This document shows, piece after piece, positions 12,850 through 14,993 of a stretch of DNA of 14,993 nt (positions are counted from its first letter, which is position 1; every line of letters begins with the position of its first letter). A program made the translations under genes and the position numbers. The notes beneath the pieces are model-generated. The model made no database searches, was not told where the DNA came from, and was given only the letters and a program-made list of their open reading frames with translations. The stretch comes from CAYRTV01 sp964505785 (GTDB lineage: Bacteria; Acidobacteriota; Aminicenantia; Aminicenantales; Aminicenantaceae): NCBI GenBank assembly GCA_964505785.1, contig CAZDJZ010000039.1:1-14993 (forward strand). The letters run 5' to 3'.

Positions 12850-14934
12850 TTGGAGAGAAAAGATCCAATAGACAAAATCAGAAATATCGGAATCATGGCT
12901 CATATCGATGCGGGCAAGACTACCACAACGGAGCGCATCCTGTTCTACACAGGCATAACCTACAAGATGGGGGAAGTCGATGAGGGTACTGCGGTTATGG
13001 ACTGGATGGCTCAAGAGCAAGAGCGCGGAATAACCATAACCTCCGCTGCCACAACCTGCACTTGGAAAGAGTGCAAAATTAACATCATCGATACCCCCGG
13101 CCACGTTGATTTTACTGTTGAAGTCGAGCGTTCATTGAGAGTTCTCGATGGTGCGGTGGTGGTTTTATGTGGAGTGGGAGGGGTTGAGGCCCAATCCGAA
13201 ACTGTTTGGCGACAGGCTGACAGATACCGCATACCACGCATTGTTTACATTAATAAAATGGATAGATTAGGTGTTGACCCGAAAAGAGCAATTGAACAGA
13301 TGAAAAAAAGACTGGACGCAAATCCCGTATGTATTCAAATTCCGATTGGAAAAGAAGAGGATTTCCGGGGAATCATTGATTTGGTTCACATGAAGGAAAT
13401 GAATTATACAGGAGATCTTCTCGAGTCTAAGTTTGAAGTGAATGACATTTCGGAAGGATTAAGCCAGGAAGCGGAGAATAAAAGAGTGGAAATGCTGGAG
13501 GCAATCAGTGAGTTTGATGACGGAATTATGGAGAAATATGTTGAAGGCAGAGACGTGACTCCTGATAACATCAAGGATGCATTACGCAAAGGAACGCTGG
13601 ATCTGAAATGTGTTCCGGTTCTGTATGGATCATCTTTCAAGAATAAAGGAGTTCATCCTTTACTGGATGCAATTATTGATTACCTTCCTTCTCCGATCGA
13701 AGTCCCGCCGGTTAAAGGTCTCCATCCCCGGACACAAAAAGAGGAAATTCGCCTCCCTAGTGATGAAGAGCCTTTTGCGGCATTGGTTTTCAAAATCATG
13801 AATGATACATATATGGGTACCCTGGCATTCTTCCGGGTTTATTCCGGAAGGATGAAAGCCGGGTCAATGGTTTATAACGCATCCAGTGAAGAAGAAGAGC
13901 GTATTGCCCGGCTTTTGGAAATTCATTCCAACAAGCGAAAAGATGTTAAAGAGGTTTTTACTGGTGACATCGCGGCAATGCCGTCCACAAAAAACATGTC
14001 AACCGGAGACACTCTGTGTGTGAAAAATCATTCGATTATATTGGAAAACATCACATTTCCCGAACCGGTGGTCTCCTCGGTCGTGGAACCGAAATCACGG
14101 AGTGAACACATCAAATTATCCGAAGTTCTCCAAAAAATGGAAAAAGAGGATCCGACTTTTAAAGTGAAAACCGACCCCTCCACCGGCCAGACTCTGATTC
14201 AGGGAATGGGTGAGCTTCATTTGGATATTATTATGGATAGAATGGAGCGGGAATACGGCGTTAAAGCCAATCTGGGAAATCCCCAGGTTGCATATAAAGA
14301 AACCATCACTGATGCCGCCAAGGGAGAAGGAAAATATATCCGCCAAACCAGCGGCAAAAGCCATTACGGCCATTGTGTGATTGCAATTGAACCATATAAT
14401 TCAGGGTTTAAATTTGTCAGTGAAATCAAAGAGGGAGTCATCCCAAAAGAATTTATTCCCCCTATAGAGGATGGAATCCTGGAGGCCATGGAAGTCGGAA
14501 TTATTGCAGGATTTCCCGTGTCGAATATAAAAGCGAGGCTTTTAAACGGGTCTTTTCATGAAGAGGATTCATCTCCGGTTGCTTTTAAAATCGCTGCCTC
14601 CCATGCTTTCAAGGATGCCGCAAAAAAAGCGGCTCCAACTATATTGGAGCCGATTATGAATTTGGAAGTTATTGCGCCGGATGAATACCTGGGGGACATC
14701 GTGGGAGATTTGAATTCCCGGCGCGGCAAAGTTGTTGAAATGTCTTTCCGGGGAAATTCCCGTCTGATAACAGCTTTTGTGCCCCTTTCAGAGATGTTCG
14801 GGTATGCGGGCATTCTCAGAACTATGACACAGGGCAGAGGCATTTTTTCTATGGAATTTTATGAATACCAGCCGACGGCACCTTCAGTGAAGGAGGATAT
14901 CGTCGCAAGATTTGAAGGAAAGATTTCTTATTAA
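12850..14934 (+). CDS. fusA: Elongation factor G
   Basis: The ribosomal translocase, a GTPase of 694 residues. G motifs: AHIDAGKT (17-24), RGITI (59-63), DTPGH (81-85, with catalytic His85), NKMD (135-138) and GSSFKNKG (260-267). Domain III has GMGELHLDI (452-460). Domain IV keeps the tip His570 (GSFHEEDSS), but its other loop reads TSGKSHYG (500-507) where most EF-G have SGGRGQYG. Domain V ends VPLSEMFGYAGILRTMTQGRG. The start is taken as TTG at 12850: an in-frame stop lies at 12844, GGAG at 12839-12842 is well placed, and the peptide MERKDPIDKIRNIGI aligns with known EF-G starts. It follows rpsG by 57 nt; a tuf copy follows 24 nt later. Confidence 0.96.
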   Translation: MERKDPIDKIRNIGIMAHIDAGKTTTTERILFYTGITYKMGEVDEGTAVMDWMAQEQERGITITSAATTCTWKECKINIIDTPGHVDFTVEVERSLRVLDGAVVVLCGVGGVEAQSETVWRQADRYRIPRIVYINKMDRLGVDPKRAIEQMKKRLDANPVCIQIPIGKEEDFRGIIDLVHMKEMNYTGDLLESKFEVNDISEGLSQEAENKRVEMLEAISEFDDGIMEKYVEGRDVTPDNIKDALRKGTLDLKCVPVLYGSSFKNKGVHPLLDAIIDYLPSPIEVPPVKGLHPRTQKEEIRLPSDEEPFAALVFKIMNDTYMGTLAFFRVYSGRMKAGSMVYNASSEEEERIARLLEIHSNKRKDVKEVFTGDIAAMPSTKNMSTGDTLCVKNHSIILENITFPEPVVSSVVEPKSRSEHIKLSEVLQKMEKEDPTFKVKTDPSTGQTLIQGMGELHLDIIMDRMEREYGVKANLGNPQVAYKETITDAAKGEGKYIRQTSGKSHYGHCVIAIEPYNSGFKFVSEIKEGVIPKEFIPPIEDGILEAMEVGIIAGFPVSNIKARLLNGSFHEEDSSPVAFKIAASHAFKDAAKKAAPTILEPIMNLEVIAPDEYLGDIVGDLNSRRGKVVEMSFRGNSRLITAFVPLSEMFGYAGILRTMTQGRGIFSMEFYEYQPTAPSVKEDIVARFEGKISY

Positions 14935-14958
14935 CCGAGACGATGAGGAGGTAAAGGA

Positions 14959-14993
14959 ATGGCGAAGCAAAAGTTTGAGCGGAAGAAGCCGCA
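14959..14993 (+). CDS. tuf: Elongation factor Tu, 5' start only
   Basis: The first 11 codons, MAKQKFERKKP, are the N-terminus of a bacterial EF-Tu; the gene runs off the window. An exceptionally strong Shine-Dalgarno GAGGAGGT (14945-14952) precedes the ATG by 6 nt, in keeping with the very high expression of EF-Tu. It closes the str operon (rpsL-rpsG-fusA-tuf) and is the second tuf, the first ending at position 56. Confidence 0.93.
   Translation, partial: MAKQKFERKKP

Noticed and set aside
12786..12983. Small open frame between rpsG and fusA
   Set aside because: It overlaps both neighbours, its latter part is fusA in another frame, and its composition does not look like a real protein. Only its internal ATG is noted as a possible decoy.

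Overview
This window is a core translation/transcription cluster of a bacterium, on one strand throughout: tuf(3' end)-rpmG-trnW-secE-nusG-rplK-rplA-rplJ-rplL-rpoB-rpoC, then rpsL-rpsG-fusA-tuf(5' start). It joins the classical tuf/secE/nusG, L11-L10-beta and str operons, and an EF-Tu gene lies at each edge. GC content is moderate and even, and I see no sign of mobile DNA, CRISPR or recent transfer.

The large subunits suggest the lineage. RpoB carries insertions at the SI1 and SI2 sites and RpoC has the SI3 insertion inside the trigger loop, as in many Gram-negative phyla. RpoB also has an extra cysteine-rich insertion (four Cys pairs, residues 84-135), which from memory resembles RpoB of Acidobacteriota. 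I therefore suggest Acidobacteriota in the broad sense (possibly Aminicenantia-like). This is inference; no search was run.

Layout: 1-56 end of EF-Tu; 83-232 L33; 276-352 tRNA-Trp(CCA) with encoded CCA, followed by a hairpin; 447-1200 SecE and NusG; 1209-3321 L11, L1, L10, L7/L12, tightly packed; 3361-11786 RpoB and RpoC, overlapping by one base; 11787-11913 the only substantial gap (127 nt), holding an AT-rich UP-like tract and a near-consensus sigma70 promoter for the str genes; 11914-14934 S12, S7, EF-G; 14959 onward the start of a second EF-Tu.

Several starts are not ATG: rplA and rplJ use GTG, rpsL and fusA use TTG. The first ATG-independent reading places L10 at 2339 and S12 at 11914, shorter than the longest open frames.

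Together the genes supply most of the core RNA polymerase (beta, beta'), the factor NusG that binds it, the protein-export subunit SecE, the ribosomal stalk and its base (L11, L10, L7/L12), the decoding-centre protein S12, S7, and the GTPases EF-G and EF-Tu that use the stalk. No novel defence or metabolic system is present. The points most worth a second look are the tandem zinc-ribbon insertion in RpoB, whose first module copies the Cys spacing of the beta' zinc-binding domain, the palindrome laid over the rpsL promoter, and a small hairpin hiding the rpoB Shine-Dalgarno.
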